Source: Hyphomicrobium sp.
GTDB lineage: Bacteria > Pseudomonadota > Alphaproteobacteria > Rhizobiales > Hyphomicrobiaceae
Length of the DNA: 64,000 bases
Assembly (NCBI GenBank): GCA_022843145.1
Contig: JALHOF010000006.1
Location: 62,001-126,000, forward strand
Reading direction: 5' to 3'
In this document: piece by piece, positions 37,573 to 46,760 of the stretch
Layout of the letters: every line of letters begins with the position of its first letter
How positions within the stretch are numbered: the first letter of the stretch is position 1
Made by a program: the position numbers and the translations under genes
The notes under the pieces: model-generated
Databases searched by the model: none
What the model was told of the DNA's origin: nothing
Seen by the model: only the letters and a program-made list of their open reading frames with translations

Positions 37573-38982
37573 TTAGTTGGCGAGCACCGGGCCGGCCGTG
37601 CCTGCCATCAGGGCGTTGCCGATCGAGCGGAAGGCTTCACGCATGTCTTCCGACGAGTAGGGGAAGTGGTAGTCGCCGGGGCTTGCGCAGGTCGTCAGGA
37701 GAGAGACGGCCGATTCAGGGACCTGGAAGCCGACCGTGAACACCCGGATGCCCTGGGCCTTCATGTTCTGGCAGAGTTTCAGCGCCTGATCGTCGGAGCT
37801 CGTGCAGTTGCCGGTTCCGAGGCAGTAGTTGTACTCGCCGTCAGACATCAGAACTGCGGCTTTCAAGAGCTTCGGGTTGACGGGTTCGGGAGCCGATTCA
37901 GCACCCCAGAACGACGCCCACTTGTCCGACAGCGTGTACCAGGCCCAGGCGGTGCCGACATGACCGGCGGTGCCGCCTTGAGCGACGAGGCCGTTGATCT
38001 TGGCTTCGAGCACGGACCGCGTGTTGGTCAACGGCAGGATCTCGGCGTTGGCGTTCGGCGTGCAGTTCGAAACGGCGCTCGAGCTCGTCGTCCAGACGGC
38101 GGTCGAGTAGTTGCCGGTTCCGGGTGCCGCATCCTGATAGCGCGCGGCGCTGGCCGGGCTCGAGACGCTTCCGCTGTTGCGCTCAGCCACGCAGTTCTGG
38201 CGGTACAGTGTCTGATAGGATCTGCAAGAGCCATTGCTCCGGTAGCTGGTGCAGCTGCCCTGTGCCGTGGCCGGCTGGCCGGTGACGGCGGCAACCTTGG
38301 AGCTTCCCACGTTGACCGTCTGCGAGAACGGCACGATCGAGACGCGGGTGTTGGCGCCGTTGCCCGTGAAGATGATGTCGAGCAGATCATTCGCCGCGTT
38401 CTTCATGCCAGTCAGCTTGACGCCCGACGAGCACGGCTGATTGTTGCCGTCGCACATGGAGCCCGTGATATCGAGCATCATGGACAACTCGAGCTTCTTG
38501 CCGGCGAGACCGGCCTTGGCCGAGGCTTCAACCTCGAAGTACGCCTGATCGAGGATCGCGAGGATCGTCGTCTCGACGCGGGTCGTCAGCTTCGGACGGA
38601 CCGTTGCGGTGTCTTCGTTGAACTCGCCGTCCTCCAGAAGGACCTTGTTGGCCTGGTTGCCGAGTTGCGGCGCAGGCTCGCCCGGCTGCTGCGGAGGCAA
38701 CAGTTCGAGGTTGTGCTTGTTGAGACCTTCCTGCACGAACGTGCGCAGGCGGTTGGTCGCGGCGGCGGCATCGCCCGACTTGGTGAACTCGCTGATGGCG
38801 GCGAGAGACGCGCTGTCGACGAGCGACTGCAGCTCTTGCTTGGTCTTGGCGGCGCGACCGTAGTCGATGGCGGTGCCGATGATGCCGAATACAGGGATGG
38901 CCATGAGGCCGAACAACATTGCAACGTTGCCGCGGCGGTCTCCCAGGAACTTCTTCGATGTGGTTTTGATAGGCGTGGACAT
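37573..38982 (-). CDS. Second TadG-like pilus/VWA protein
   Basis: 469 residues. The N-terminal Tad segment is RRGNVAMLFGLMAIPVFGII, then a DSASLAAISEF helix. The VWA domain begins near residue 160 with LSMMLDITGSMCDG: the MIDAS motif reads D-I-T-G-S where D-x-S-x-S is usual, so the first serine is threonine. VLMSDGEYNYCLG and a second cluster of cysteines follow. It resembles the protein at 598-2250 in layout but is shorter and isolated from other pilus genes. Confidence 0.85.
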   Translation of the reverse strand: MSTPIKTTSKKFLGDRRGNVAMLFGLMAIPVFGIIGTAIDYGRAAKTKQELQSLVDSASLAAISEFTKSGDAAAATNRLRTFVQEGLNKHNLELLPPQQPGEPAPQLGNQANKVLLEDGEFNEDTATVRPKLTTRVETTILAILDQAYFEVEASAKAGLAGKKLELSMMLDITGSMCDGNNQPCSSGVKLTGMKNAANDLLDIIFTGNGANTRVSIVPFSQTVNVGSSKVAAVTGQPATAQGSCTSYRSNGSCRSYQTLYRQNCVAERNSGSVSSPASAARYQDAAPGTGNYSTAVWTTSSSAVSNCTPNANAEILPLTNTRSVLEAKINGLVAQGGTAGHVGTAWAWYTLSDKWASFWGAESAPEPVNPKLLKAAVLMSDGEYNYCLGTGNCTSSDDQALKLCQNMKAQGIRVFTVGFQVPESAVSLLTTCASPGDYHFPYSSEDMREAFRSIGNALMAGTAGPVLAN

Positions 38983-39234
38983 GACGTACCTCGGTGCAAG
39001 GAGTATTCGAACCTTGACCCGACTATCCGCCCAGACCTTTCCCGGAGCCTTGTCGTGAACGCTACAATTTTACGCAACACGGAATTCAATGCTGGCAAAA
39101 TTGGAGCTGGTAAATCTTCTCTCTCCTTTGTGCATAAAAGTGTCGGTCTGGCGCTAACGGCTTCGTCGGACTTGGCCGCAGCGGCGCCGGTCTGGACCGC
39201 AAAACCACGGATTTGAGCATCTACGAGGGCCGTT

Positions 39235-39519
39235 GTGACGCGATTGGAGAAGTTGATGTCGGTCTCGCGGGCCGAGTTCGAGGCGAGCTGGCGGGCGTTC
39301 GACACCTCGCCGGCGCCGGTTTCAGGCCGGCCCGCGCGCCTGGATGTCGGGGGCGGGGTCGCGGAGATCGCGTTCGAGCCCAGGACCGGGGTGCGGCTCG
39401 GGGGATTGCTGGAGTTGCCGCGCGCCGTCGTCACATTTTCATTCGACGGCGTCGACCGGGCTGCGCGCGAGGCGCTGGTGGCCCGGTTCGACCGCGCGTT
39501 CCAGCGTGGCGGCGGTTAA
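39235..39519 (+). CDS. Small hypothetical protein
   Basis: 94 residues from GTG 39235 (or 87 from ATG 39256). Contains RLDVGGGVAEIAFEPRTGVRLGG and VVTFSFDGVDRAAREALVARFDRAFQ, a compact alpha/beta pattern. Codon use is typical of the genome. No family recognised. Confidence 0.6.
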   Translation: MTRLEKLMSVSRAEFEASWRAFDTSPAPVSGRPARLDVGGGVAEIAFEPRTGVRLGGLLELPRAVVTFSFDGVDRAAREALVARFDRAFQRGGG

Positions 39520-39665
39520 GTGGCGGCTGCGACTTGCAGCGCGGCCCGCGCAACTTACATAACGGGGGCGCAACGGAGGCATGCGACGCGTGTCGCGCCG
39601 GATGCGCGCTTTCAGCACGCAATGTGCGCGCTTTCAGCACGACGAGGCCGCAAGAGGAGCAACCA

Positions 39666-40379
39666 ATGAATTCCGACGAACGGCAGTTGATCACCGATCT
39701 TTTTGACCGGATGGCGAACCATGGACTGGCCGAGAAGGACGCCCAGGCCTCAGCACTGATCGCCGATCGCGTCAGGGCGATGCCGGATGCGCCGTATATG
39801 ATGGTGCAGTCCGTGCTGGTGCAGGAGATGGCGCTGCAGCAGGCCGACGAGCGCATCCGCGCGCTCGAAGCGCAGGTTTCCGAACTCGAGCAGCGTGCGC
39901 CGGCCGCCGCAAGCGGTGGTGGATCGTTCCTCGGCGGGTTGTTCGGCGGCGGCCAGCCGTCGCGGCCGCAGGCAAGCCCGGCCGCACGGTCTGGGTCGGT
40001 GCCGGCGATGGGACAGCGGCCGATGGCGGGGGGACGTCCGCAGGGCGGCGCATCATCGCCATGGGGTAACGGTACGGGCGGAGCGTCCGCTGCGGGGCAG
40101 GCTGCGCAGGCGGGCGGCGGCGGCGGGTTCATGCGCAGTGCGATGGCCACAGCCGCCGGCGTCGCGGGCGGAATGCTGCTCGCAGATGGTATCCGCAACA
40201 TGATGAACGGCGATGCGGCGAAGCCGGCGACGGAAACGGCGGCCAACGATACGGCGTCGACCGACACGACGGCGGACCAGACCGACTATCAGGATGCCGG
40301 CAGCAACGACCCCGGCTACCAGGAGGCCGCGAGCTACGACGATGGCGGCGGCGACTTCGGCGGCGATTTCGACGTCTGA
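39666..40379 (+). CDS. DUF2076 domain-containing protein
   Basis: 237 residues from ATG 39666 with AGAGGAG upstream. The first ~80 residues, DERQLITDLFDRMANHG to RIRALEAQVSELEQ, are the helical DUF2076 start. A Gly-rich region with FLGGLFGGGQPSRPQ follows, then a hydrophobic GGGGGFMRSAMATAAGVAGGMLL segment and an acidic Asp/Thr-rich tail ending in GGDFGGDFDV. Probably envelope-associated. Function not established. Confidence 0.85.
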   Translation: MNSDERQLITDLFDRMANHGLAEKDAQASALIADRVRAMPDAPYMMVQSVLVQEMALQQADERIRALEAQVSELEQRAPAAASGGGSFLGGLFGGGQPSRPQASPAARSGSVPAMGQRPMAGGRPQGGASSPWGNGTGGASAAGQAAQAGGGGGFMRSAMATAAGVAGGMLLADGIRNMMNGDAAKPATETAANDTASTDTTADQTDYQDAGSNDPGYQEAASYDDGGGDFGGDFDV

Positions 40380-40454
40380 CGCCGGTCGCAAGACATTTGT
40401 GAAGCGGCGAGAGGCGGGCACGGTGTCCGCCTCTCTCTTTTTTCGACGTGCGTG

Positions 40455-42596
40455 TTAAGAGGCGGCTACGCGACCCGTATCCGCATCGAGCTTGCCGGCA
40501 ATCAGCAACGCGAACGCATAATCGACCGCCAACTCCTTCAACGATTCGAACCGGCCTGACGCGCCACCGTGCCCGGCTTCCATGTTGGTCTTGAGCAGGA
40601 CCAGCTTGTCGCTGGTGTTCAACTCGCGCAGCCGTGCGATCCATTTCGCCGGTTCCCAGTACGTCACGCGCGGGTCGGTCAAGCCGCCATAAGCGAAGAT
40701 GTGCGGGTAGGGCTTGGCCTCGACGTTCTCGTAGGGCGAGTAGGAGCGGATGATCGCGAACTCGGCCGGGTTCTCGATCGGGTTGCCCCACTCGGGCCAT
40801 TCCGGCGGCGTCAGCGGCAGATCCTTGTCGAGCATCGTATTGAGGACGTCCACGAAGGGCACGTCGGCGATGATGCCGAGGAACAGGTCGGGGGCCATGT
40901 TGGCGACCACGCCCATGAGCATGCCGCCGGCCGATCCGCCGTTGGCGACGATGCGGCCCTTCGACGTGAAGCGCTCGGCGACGAGATGCTCGCCCGCCGC
41001 GATGAAGTCGGTGAACGTGTTCGGCTTCTTCTCGAGCTTGCCGTCGGTGTACCAGCGATAGCCCTTGTCCTTGCCGCCGCGGATGTGGGCGATGGCGAAG
41101 ATCATGCCGCGATCGACGAGCGAGAAGCGCGTGGTCGAGAACGAGGCCGGGATCGAGATGCCGTAGGCGCCATAGCCGTAGAGGAAGAGCGGCGCGCTGC
41201 CGTCGAGCGGGGTCCCCTTCTTGTAGAGGATGGTGACGGGAACGGTCTCGCCATCGGGCGCGGGCGCATAGAGGCGGCGGGTTACATAGTCGGCCGGCGT
41301 GTGCCCGCTCGGAACCTCCTGCCGCTTTCTCAGGACGCGCGCGCGCGTTTCCATGTCGTAGTCGTAGACCTCGGCCGGGGTCGTCATCGACGAATAGGTG
41401 AAGCGAAGCGACGTCGTGTCGAACTCGTAGCCGGCGGCCATGCCGAGGCTGTAGGCCTCTTCGTCGAAGGCGATCTGATGCTCGGCGCCGTCCGACATCC
41501 GCGTGACGACGATGCGCGGCAGGCTGTCCTCGCGTTCGAGCCGCGCCATGTGATCCTTGAAGACGACGGCCTCGAGGATCAGCCGTCCGGGCTTGTGCGG
41601 GACGATCTCGATCCAGTTGCCCATGCCCGGCGCGACGACGGGGGCGGTGCAGATGCGGAAGTCGATGGCGCCGCCGGAGTTGGTCATGATGACGAGGTGG
41701 TCGCCGTTGTGCTCGATGCCGTATTCGTGGCCGTGTACACGTGCGGCGATCATGCGGGGCGTTTCGGTGGGGGCGTCCGCGTCGATGAGATAGATCTCGT
41801 TCGACTGATGATCGTGGACGTCGATGAGAATGTACTTCGACGACTGGGTCTGCGTGACGCCGACGTAGAAGCCGATGTCGGCCTCCGCGTGCACGAGAAC
41901 GTCGTCGGCTAAGGGCGTTCCGATGGTGTGGCGGTAGACGAACAGCGGGCGGTGGTTGTCGTCGACGCGCACGTAGAAGAAGGTGCGGGCGTCGTTGGCC
42001 CAGACGACGCCGCCGCGGGTGTCGGGAATCTCGTCGGGCAGGTCGCGTCCGCTGGCGATGTCGCGGATGCGGATGGTGTAAAGTTCGGAGCCCTTGTCGT
42101 CGACGGCATAGGCCAGCAGCTTGTGATCGGGGCTGTGGGTCGTGCCGCCGAGATGCCAGTAGGGCTTGCCCTTGGCTTCGGCGTTGCCGTCGAGGACGAC
42201 GGTATCCTCAGCGCCGCCGCGGGGCCGCCGCCGCAGTTCGGGGTACTGCCCGCCCTTCACGTAGCTCGAATAGTACTCGAACGGTCCGTCGGGGGAGGGA
42301 ACCGTGCTGTCGTCCTCCTTCAGCCGCGCTTTCATCTCGGCGAACAGCTTTGACTGCAGCGGCTCTGTCGCGGCGAGCGCGGACTGGGTATGGGCGTTCT
42401 CCGCTTCGAGGTAGGCACGGATCGCGGGATCAAGCTTGGAGGGTTCGCGCATCACCTCTTGCCAATTGTCCGCGCGCAGCCAGGCGTAATTGTCGGTCAG
42501 CGTGACCCCATGATGCGTAACGGTAGCCGGCCGGCGGGCGGCTGACGGCGTAACAGTGGCGGACGTTTGGGGGGCGGCGTTGGTCGTTGCGGGCAT
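40455..42596 (-). CDS. S9 family oligopeptidase B
   Basis: 713 residues from the ATG at 42596. N-terminal beta-propeller, C-terminal alpha/beta hydrolase. The nucleophile is in NGGSAGGMLMGVVANM (Ser near residue 553); the acid and base follow in GLTDPRVTYWEPAKW and EAGHGGASGRF. YGYGAYGISIPASFS and HIRGGKDKGYRW are typical of oligopeptidase B (PtrB), which cleaves short peptides after basic residues. No signal peptide is evident, so it is likely cytoplasmic. Confidence 0.92.
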   Translation of the reverse strand: MPATTNAAPQTSATVTPSAARRPATVTHHGVTLTDNYAWLRADNWQEVMREPSKLDPAIRAYLEAENAHTQSALAATEPLQSKLFAEMKARLKEDDSTVPSPDGPFEYYSSYVKGGQYPELRRRPRGGAEDTVVLDGNAEAKGKPYWHLGGTTHSPDHKLLAYAVDDKGSELYTIRIRDIASGRDLPDEIPDTRGGVVWANDARTFFYVRVDDNHRPLFVYRHTIGTPLADDVLVHAEADIGFYVGVTQTQSSKYILIDVHDHQSNEIYLIDADAPTETPRMIAARVHGHEYGIEHNGDHLVIMTNSGGAIDFRICTAPVVAPGMGNWIEIVPHKPGRLILEAVVFKDHMARLEREDSLPRIVVTRMSDGAEHQIAFDEEAYSLGMAAGYEFDTTSLRFTYSSMTTPAEVYDYDMETRARVLRKRQEVPSGHTPADYVTRRLYAPAPDGETVPVTILYKKGTPLDGSAPLFLYGYGAYGISIPASFSTTRFSLVDRGMIFAIAHIRGGKDKGYRWYTDGKLEKKPNTFTDFIAAGEHLVAERFTSKGRIVANGGSAGGMLMGVVANMAPDLFLGIIADVPFVDVLNTMLDKDLPLTPPEWPEWGNPIENPAEFAIIRSYSPYENVEAKPYPHIFAYGGLTDPRVTYWEPAKWIARLRELNTSDKLVLLKTNMEAGHGGASGRFESLKELAVDYAFALLIAGKLDADTGRVAAS

Positions 42597-42979
42597 CGGG
42601 GTCCTTTTGCACGGCGGTCGTAGCGGGGGATGGTGCGGGTCGAGACACAGCTTATCGCAGGTTATCGCAGGCTGCGGGCGATCCGGCCATCCGGATGGAC
42701 GGGCTGGGACGGGCGCCCGAGGGCACTTGGTCCGAGACTTCGGTCCAATACTGAACGACCGTTTCCAATCGCGGACCAATTCAACTTGCGGTTACTGCGC
42801 AACTGGACGCGGGAAAAACGCCCAAAGCACAGCATTGTCGGGGCAAAGTGCCCATGTTCTGCGATGTGGAGGTGCGCGATGCAGCGTCAGTAGTTAGTTG
42901 AACTTGGCCGAATGACCAATTGTTCGGCCGCGACATAATTGCACATTAGCTATACACGACAACACGCCGGTCTGGACTG
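42597..42979. other. Gene-poor region upstream of mucR
   Basis: About 380 bases between the divergent oligopeptidase and mucR, changing from GC-rich to AT-rich. No supported gene. MucR-type regulators bind AT-rich DNA, so autoregulatory sites could lie here, but no specific operator is readable. Confidence 0.4.
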
Positions 42980-43008
42980 TTGACACACATTGAGCGATGT
43001 AGTGTTAA
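42980..43008 (+). promoter_or_regulatory. Candidate sigma-70-type promoter of mucR
   Basis: TTGACA at 42980-42985, a 17-base spacer and TGTTAA at 43003-43008. This gives a leader of about 160 bases to the mucR start codon. Confidence 0.5.
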
Positions 43009-43177
43009 GTCTCTGAAAGCTGCGAAGTAAGTCACGCGACCTTTTTTGTTCGAGCGGCATTCTTCAACCGCGGTGGCACTTCGAAGGTTTGCGGTGAAAC
43101 AGAGCAATAAACACTGCGAGTCATTGTTATTCCGCTTTAGATGAACTGACGATCACGTATCAGAAGGAAGAGTTTGA

Positions 43178-43585
43178 ATGGAAGAGCTGCCTTCACCCGA
43201 GCTCGTCGAGCTGACCGCGCGGATCGTCTCGGCTTACGTCAGCAACAATACTGTCGTTGCTGGAGATATTCCTCAGTTGATCAACGAGACACATGCGGCT
43301 CTGACGCGTGCCTCGGGAAAAGTGGCTTTGCCGGAGCGCGAGGACAGTAAACCCAAGGTTCCGGTCAAGAAGTCGGTGATGCCCGACCACATCATCTGTC
43401 TCGAGGACGGCAAGAAGTTCAAATCGCTGAAGCGCCATCTGCGTACGCACTACAACTTGTCCCCGGAAGAGTATCGCGAGAAGTGGGGCCTTCCCCACGA
43501 TTACCCGATGGTTGCTCCCAACTACGCCCGCGCGCGCTCGGATCTGGCCAAGAAGATGGGCCTCGGCACGCGCCGCGAAAAGTAG
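43178..43585 (+). CDS. mucR: MucR/Ros family transcriptional regulator
   Basis: 135 residues preceded by AAGGAAGAG. The zinc-finger-like region is [20 protein letters not shown], followed by [17 protein letters not shown] and [20 protein letters not shown]. The second cysteine of Ros (CxxC) is an aspartate here, as in many MucR proteins. MucR binds AT-rich promoters, silences transferred genes and controls exopolysaccharide, motility and cell-cycle genes in alphaproteobacteria. A terminator follows directly. Confidence 0.95.
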   Translation: MEELPSPELVELTARIVSAYVSNNTVVAGDIPQLINETHAALTRASGKVALPEREDSKPKVPVKKSVMPDHIICLEDGKKFKSLKRHLRTHYNLSPEEYREKWGLPHDYPMVAPNYARARSDLAKKMGLGTRREK

Positions 43586-43614
43586 CGCCGCCTCATCCGA
43601 CAGTCGAAGCCACG

Positions 43615-43639
43615 GGCCCGCTCAACAGCGGGCCTTTTT
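43615..43639 (+). terminator. Rho-independent terminator of mucR
   Basis: GGCCCGCT-CAAC-AGCGGGCC plus TTTTT. The hairpin overlaps the last codons and stop of the convergent gene at 43622-43951. Confidence 0.9.
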
Positions 43640-43951
43640 GTTGTCCGGCGCGAGGCCGGTGCGGGCGATCGCGCGACCAGCGTCCGCGAGCGCGATTTCG
43701 GCGTCGAGGGCCGAACGGAGCTGGACGTGGCGGGCGAGGTCGTAGGTCCAGTGACCCGCCAGTCCGCGCGACCGCTCGGCCCGGAGCGCGCGGCGCAGCA
43801 GGGCGATCATCCGCTCCCGGCCGGCAGCGCTGATGTCGGCGAGCTCCGCCGGCCAAATCGGCAGCAGCAGCGGCAGGTCGCGCGCGCGATCGTAGCGGAT
43901 GGCGCGGCGGTTTGGGGCGGGTCTGGTTTCGGCGCGGGGCGGGTGGGGCAT
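43622..43951 (-). CDS. Small conserved hypothetical protein
   Basis: 109 residues. The pattern RYDRARDLPLLLPIWPAELAD followed by AGRERMIALLRRALRAERSRG and DLARHVQLRSALDAEIA looks like a real helical protein, unlike the overlapping frame at 43593-43964, which is Pro/Arg-rich. It resembles small proteins of Hyphomicrobiales of unknown role. Its 3' end lies within the mucR terminator. Confidence 0.6.
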   Translation of the reverse strand: MPHPPRAETRPAPNRRAIRYDRARDLPLLLPIWPAELADISAAGRERMIALLRRALRAERSRGLAGHWTYDLARHVQLRSALDAEIALADAGRAIARTGLAPDNKKARC

Positions 43952-44222
43952 CGTCGGGTCTCATCGGATGGAGCCCTCGACGATGGCACGCCCTTTGCGG
44001 ACGGGGATTGGTGCGGACCCGCTAACGGCACGCGCCGATGCTTGGCGCGGTGAAACGTGAGGGGATCGCAAGCGACGGGCGGCGCTCGCTCGTTCGCTGA
44101 CGTTCCGGAGTTATCCCCCCCGTTCACTCCCACAGTAGGTTTGAGCCGATGTTCCGCCCGCTCGCCCTATACTCGATCTCGATCCGAACCGCCGCTGAAC
44201 CGGACCAGGAGTGATCGCCTCG

Positions 44223-44654
44223 ATGCCTCAAGCCAACGCAGACGTGTCATTGGCCGTGCAACCCTCTCCCTCATCCGCAATCTTGCCGACGTGGCCGGTG
44301 CCGTTCCCGGTACCGCGTGCCGGCGATGGCCTGCGCTTCACGCAGCCCATCGGCGCCGCCGTCGCGCAGGTGTTCGGCGTCGATGCCGCCGCCATCGACG
44401 CGGAAACGCGTGGCCGTGCGGAGGTCGCGCTGGCGCGCCAGGTCGCCATGTATCTCGCCCACGTCGCCTGCGGCATGAGCCTCACCGACGTCGGCCGCAT
44501 GTTCTCGCGCGATCGGACGACGGTGGCGCATGCGTGCGCCGTGATCGAGGATCGGCGCGACGACAAAGTCTTCGACCGCGCCATCGAGCTTCTGGAAATC
44601 GTCGTCGCAGCACTCGCCCGCGTCCGCGTCACGCATCAGCGCAACACCGTCTGA
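44223..44654 (+). CDS. gafY: DnaA domain IV-like DNA-binding protein, GafY-like candidate GTA activator
   Basis: 143 residues from ATG 44223 (147 from GTG 44211, which abuts the AGGAG). Residues ~40-115 match DnaA domain IV: AVAQVFGVDAAAID, then ARQVAMYLAHVACGMSLTDV and the signature RDRTTVAHACAVIEDRRDD. There is no AAA+ ATPase domain, so it is not DnaA itself. A lone DnaA-IV-like protein directly followed by a DUF6456 protein corresponds to the two halves of GafA, the R. capsulatus GTA activator, and to GafY/GafZ of Caulobacter. GafY is known to bind the GTA promoter. Confidence 0.72.
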   Translation: MPQANADVSLAVQPSPSSAILPTWPVPFPVPRAGDGLRFTQPIGAAVAQVFGVDAAAIDAETRGRAEVALARQVAMYLAHVACGMSLTDVGRMFSRDRTTVAHACAVIEDRRDDKVFDRAIELLEIVVAALARVRVTHQRNTV

Positions 44655-44662
44655 GGCCCCCC

Positions 44663-45523
44663 ATGATCGATCCGGAAACGCCCGTGGCGCGTGCCGCGGC
44701 GGCGCGCGCCGTCCTGCGCCTGCTCGCCCGATTGTCGCGTCGTGCGGCTGCCCGCCAGCCGCACGCTGCGAGCAAGGAAGACACCGGAGCACTGAAGGTT
44801 GCTCAGCGGCGCGGCTGGGTGGAGCCGGACACGGGACACGGCGGATGGCGGCTCTCGGCGAAGGGGAAGGAGTTTCTGCGCCGCGCGATGAGCGGTCAGG
44901 ATCTGAGCATCGCCAGCGCCGCCGTCGATGATCGCCGCCGCAAGGGGGCGAGCGGAGAGGCGGGGGCTGATAACCGGTCGGCGGCGGTCGCGACATCGGC
45001 CTCGATCACGGCCGCCTCGATCGACCCGGACGAGAGCCCGCTCGGGTGGTTGCGTCATCGCCGGGGGCGGGATGGCCAGCCGCTGATTTCGGACGACGAG
45101 TTCCAGGCCGGAGAGCGGCTGCGGGCCGACTTCTGGTTTGCCGGGATGACGCCGCGCGTGACCTCGCGCTGGGGTGAGGGGCCGACCGGCGGCTGCCGGC
45201 GCTCGGCGCCGGGCGCGGGTGCGGAGATGCGCGACAACGTGATTGCCGCCGAAGTTCGGGTGCGCCGCGCGCTCGCCGCCGTCGGTCCAGAGCTATGCGG
45301 CGTCCTGATCGACGTCTGCTGCCACCTCAAGGGCATCGAGGATGCGGAGCGGCAAGCGGGATGGCCGCAGCGCGCGGGCAAAATCGTGCTGCGGATCGCG
45401 CTGGCGCAATTGGCGCGGCACTACGGTCTCGGCGTAACCGCCGCCGGGGGTGCCGGTCCGGAGAGGATGCGGCATTGGGGCACGCCCGATTTCAGGCCCC
45501 GTCTCGACGATGGCGGTACGTGA
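44663..45523 (+). CDS. gafZ: DUF6456 protein, GafZ-like candidate GTA regulator
   Basis: 286 residues from ATG 44663, 8 bases after the preceding stop. The N-terminal part contains a winged-helix-like stretch (GWVEPDTGHGGWRLSAKGKE). The C-terminal DUF6456 domain runs from ~130 with SPLGWLRHRRGRDGQPLISD, FQAGERLRADFWFAGM, VCCHLKGIEDAE and GKIVLRIALAQLARHYG. In GafA and GafZ this part acts on RNA polymerase; GafZ is described as an antiterminator. The operon-like pairing supports the assignment; action on the local GTA cluster is inference. Confidence 0.72.
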   Translation: MIDPETPVARAAAARAVLRLLARLSRRAAARQPHAASKEDTGALKVAQRRGWVEPDTGHGGWRLSAKGKEFLRRAMSGQDLSIASAAVDDRRRKGASGEAGADNRSAAVATSASITAASIDPDESPLGWLRHRRGRDGQPLISDDEFQAGERLRADFWFAGMTPRVTSRWGEGPTGGCRRSAPGAGAEMRDNVIAAEVRVRRALAAVGPELCGVLIDVCCHLKGIEDAERQAGWPQRAGKIVLRIALAQLARHYGLGVTAAGGAGPERMRHWGTPDFRPRLDDGGT

Positions 45524-45545
45524 AACCGAAGCGGTCGATCGGACG

Positions 45546-45974
45546 TCAGGCGCCGGATGCGGCTTGAGCCTTGCGCGCGTCGGCCCTGATGCGCTCGACC
45601 ATCGACGCGACGCCATTCGAGCGCTGCGGCGTCAGGTGATCCTTGAGCCCGAGCGAGGCCAGAACCGCCGGCGCGTCGGTCGCCAGAATCTCGCCCGCTG
45701 ATTTGTCCTGATAGAGCGAGATGAGGATAGCGACCAGGCCACGGACAATGAGCGCGTCGCTGTCGCCCTGGAAGTGGAGGCGAGGTTCGGAGGCAGCGGT
45801 CTCGGTGGTTGTCGCGAGCCAGACCTGGCTGGCGCACCCGCGCACCTTGTTCGCGTCGGTGCGGAGGTCGTCGGGCAGCGGCGGCATCGCGCGGCCGAGT
45901 TCGATCACGTAGCGGTAGCGGTCTTCCCAGTCGTCGAGGAGTGCGAAATCAGACTGAATATCGGCGATCGTCAT
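45546..45974 (-). CDS. sufE: SufE family Fe-S assembly protein
   Basis: 142 residues. DDWEDRYRYVIELGRAMPPLP and NKVRGCASQVWLATT carry the SufE fold and its sulfur-accepting cysteine (V-x-G-C, near residue 47). It relays sulfur from the SufS desulfurase to the SufBCD scaffold. No other suf gene is adjacent. Confidence 0.93.
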   Translation of the reverse strand: MTIADIQSDFALLDDWEDRYRYVIELGRAMPPLPDDLRTDANKVRGCASQVWLATTTETAASEPRLHFQGDSDALIVRGLVAILISLYQDKSAGEILATDAPAVLASLGLKDHLTPQRSNGVASMVERIRADARKAQAASGA

Positions 45975-46105
45975 GACGGCTCCGGTGCATCGCCCCGCTG
46001 ACGGGGCCGGTCCTCGTCACATAGGACCGCCGGAGCAGGTGTTGCAAGGCTCGCGACCGCCGCACGTGCGCGCGCCGGATCGGACGGGGAGCAGCAGCCA
46101 GCCGA

Positions 46106-46459
46106 TCAGATGCCGGGGCGGACAGGGCGAACGGGTTCACGCCAGTTGGGCCGCATGTCGTCGGGTTTGAGTGTTCCGCGCGACGCGGCGGCAGGCTCGG
46201 CAGCCGGCGTGACCGGGGCGGTGACGAGTTGCTGCTGGACGAGGGTATAGACGACTTCCGCGCCGAATTCGGCCTTCTTGGAGAAGGTGTCCCACATCGC
46301 GCGACCTTCGGAGCAAACCGCCGCGTTGCGATCACAGAACGTCATCGTCCAGGTCAAAGCGCCGGTGGCGCGGTCGTAGAACTGCGATTGCTGGGCCTGA
46401 TCCGTGGGGAGCACGGCGACGACAGCACCAAGAATGATCACGTTTCGGAAAAATGCCAT
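46106..46459 (-). CDS. DUF5330 domain-containing protein
   Basis: 117 residues from the ATG at 46459. N-terminal membrane segment (FFRNVIILGAVVAVLPTD), then MTFCDRNAAVCSEGRAMWDTF with two conserved cysteines and FGAEVVYTLVQQQL, the DUF5330 pattern. Pro-rich tail. Probably periplasmic; function unknown. Confidence 0.82.
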   Translation of the reverse strand: MAFFRNVIILGAVVAVLPTDQAQQSQFYDRATGALTWTMTFCDRNAAVCSEGRAMWDTFSKKAEFGAEVVYTLVQQQLVTAPVTPAAEPAAASRGTLKPDDMRPNWREPVRPVRPGI

Positions 46460-46760
46460 GTCGGACGTCCAATCGAGTTCGGGCGCGATCCAACGCCATC
46501 GCGGGTTGAGAGTAGAATGACGCAACCAGCAATAGCAGGTAATCATGAACATACGACTTCCCGGGGCAATCACATTCGACTCGAATACAGTTCAAATTTG
46601 ATGGGTTCCGGACGCCGTATTCGTGCATTCCGCCAAGTTGCGACGGGGCGAGGCGCGCGGATTTAGGAATCGTTAACCGTGCCGCCCCGATAGTCGACGA
46701 GGACGACCGCGGCTGCTCTTGGCAGAAGGGCGCTCGGCTGGTCGGGGCACGGGGCGGAAG
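46460..46760. other. Divergent intergenic region
   Basis: About 300 bases between the divergent DUF5330 and peptidoglycan-binding genes, with no supported gene. It holds the CtrA-like site at 46662-46678. Confidence 0.4.
46662..46678 (+). promoter_or_regulatory. CtrA-like site with overlapping GANTC
   Basis: TTTA-N7-TTAACC, one mismatch from the CtrA consensus, about 85 bases upstream of the peptidoglycan-binding gene. GAATC, a CcrM methylation sequence (GANTC), lies within the spacer. Confidence 0.45.

Noticed and set aside
40545-40562. tRNA-like T-arm sequence (GATTCGAACC)
   Set aside because: Inside the oligopeptidase coding sequence and without acceptor or anticodon stems.
43593-43964. 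123-residue minus-strand frame overlapping the gene at 43622-43951
   Set aside because: Pro/Arg-rich low-complexity translation; the alternative frame has a believable helical protein.
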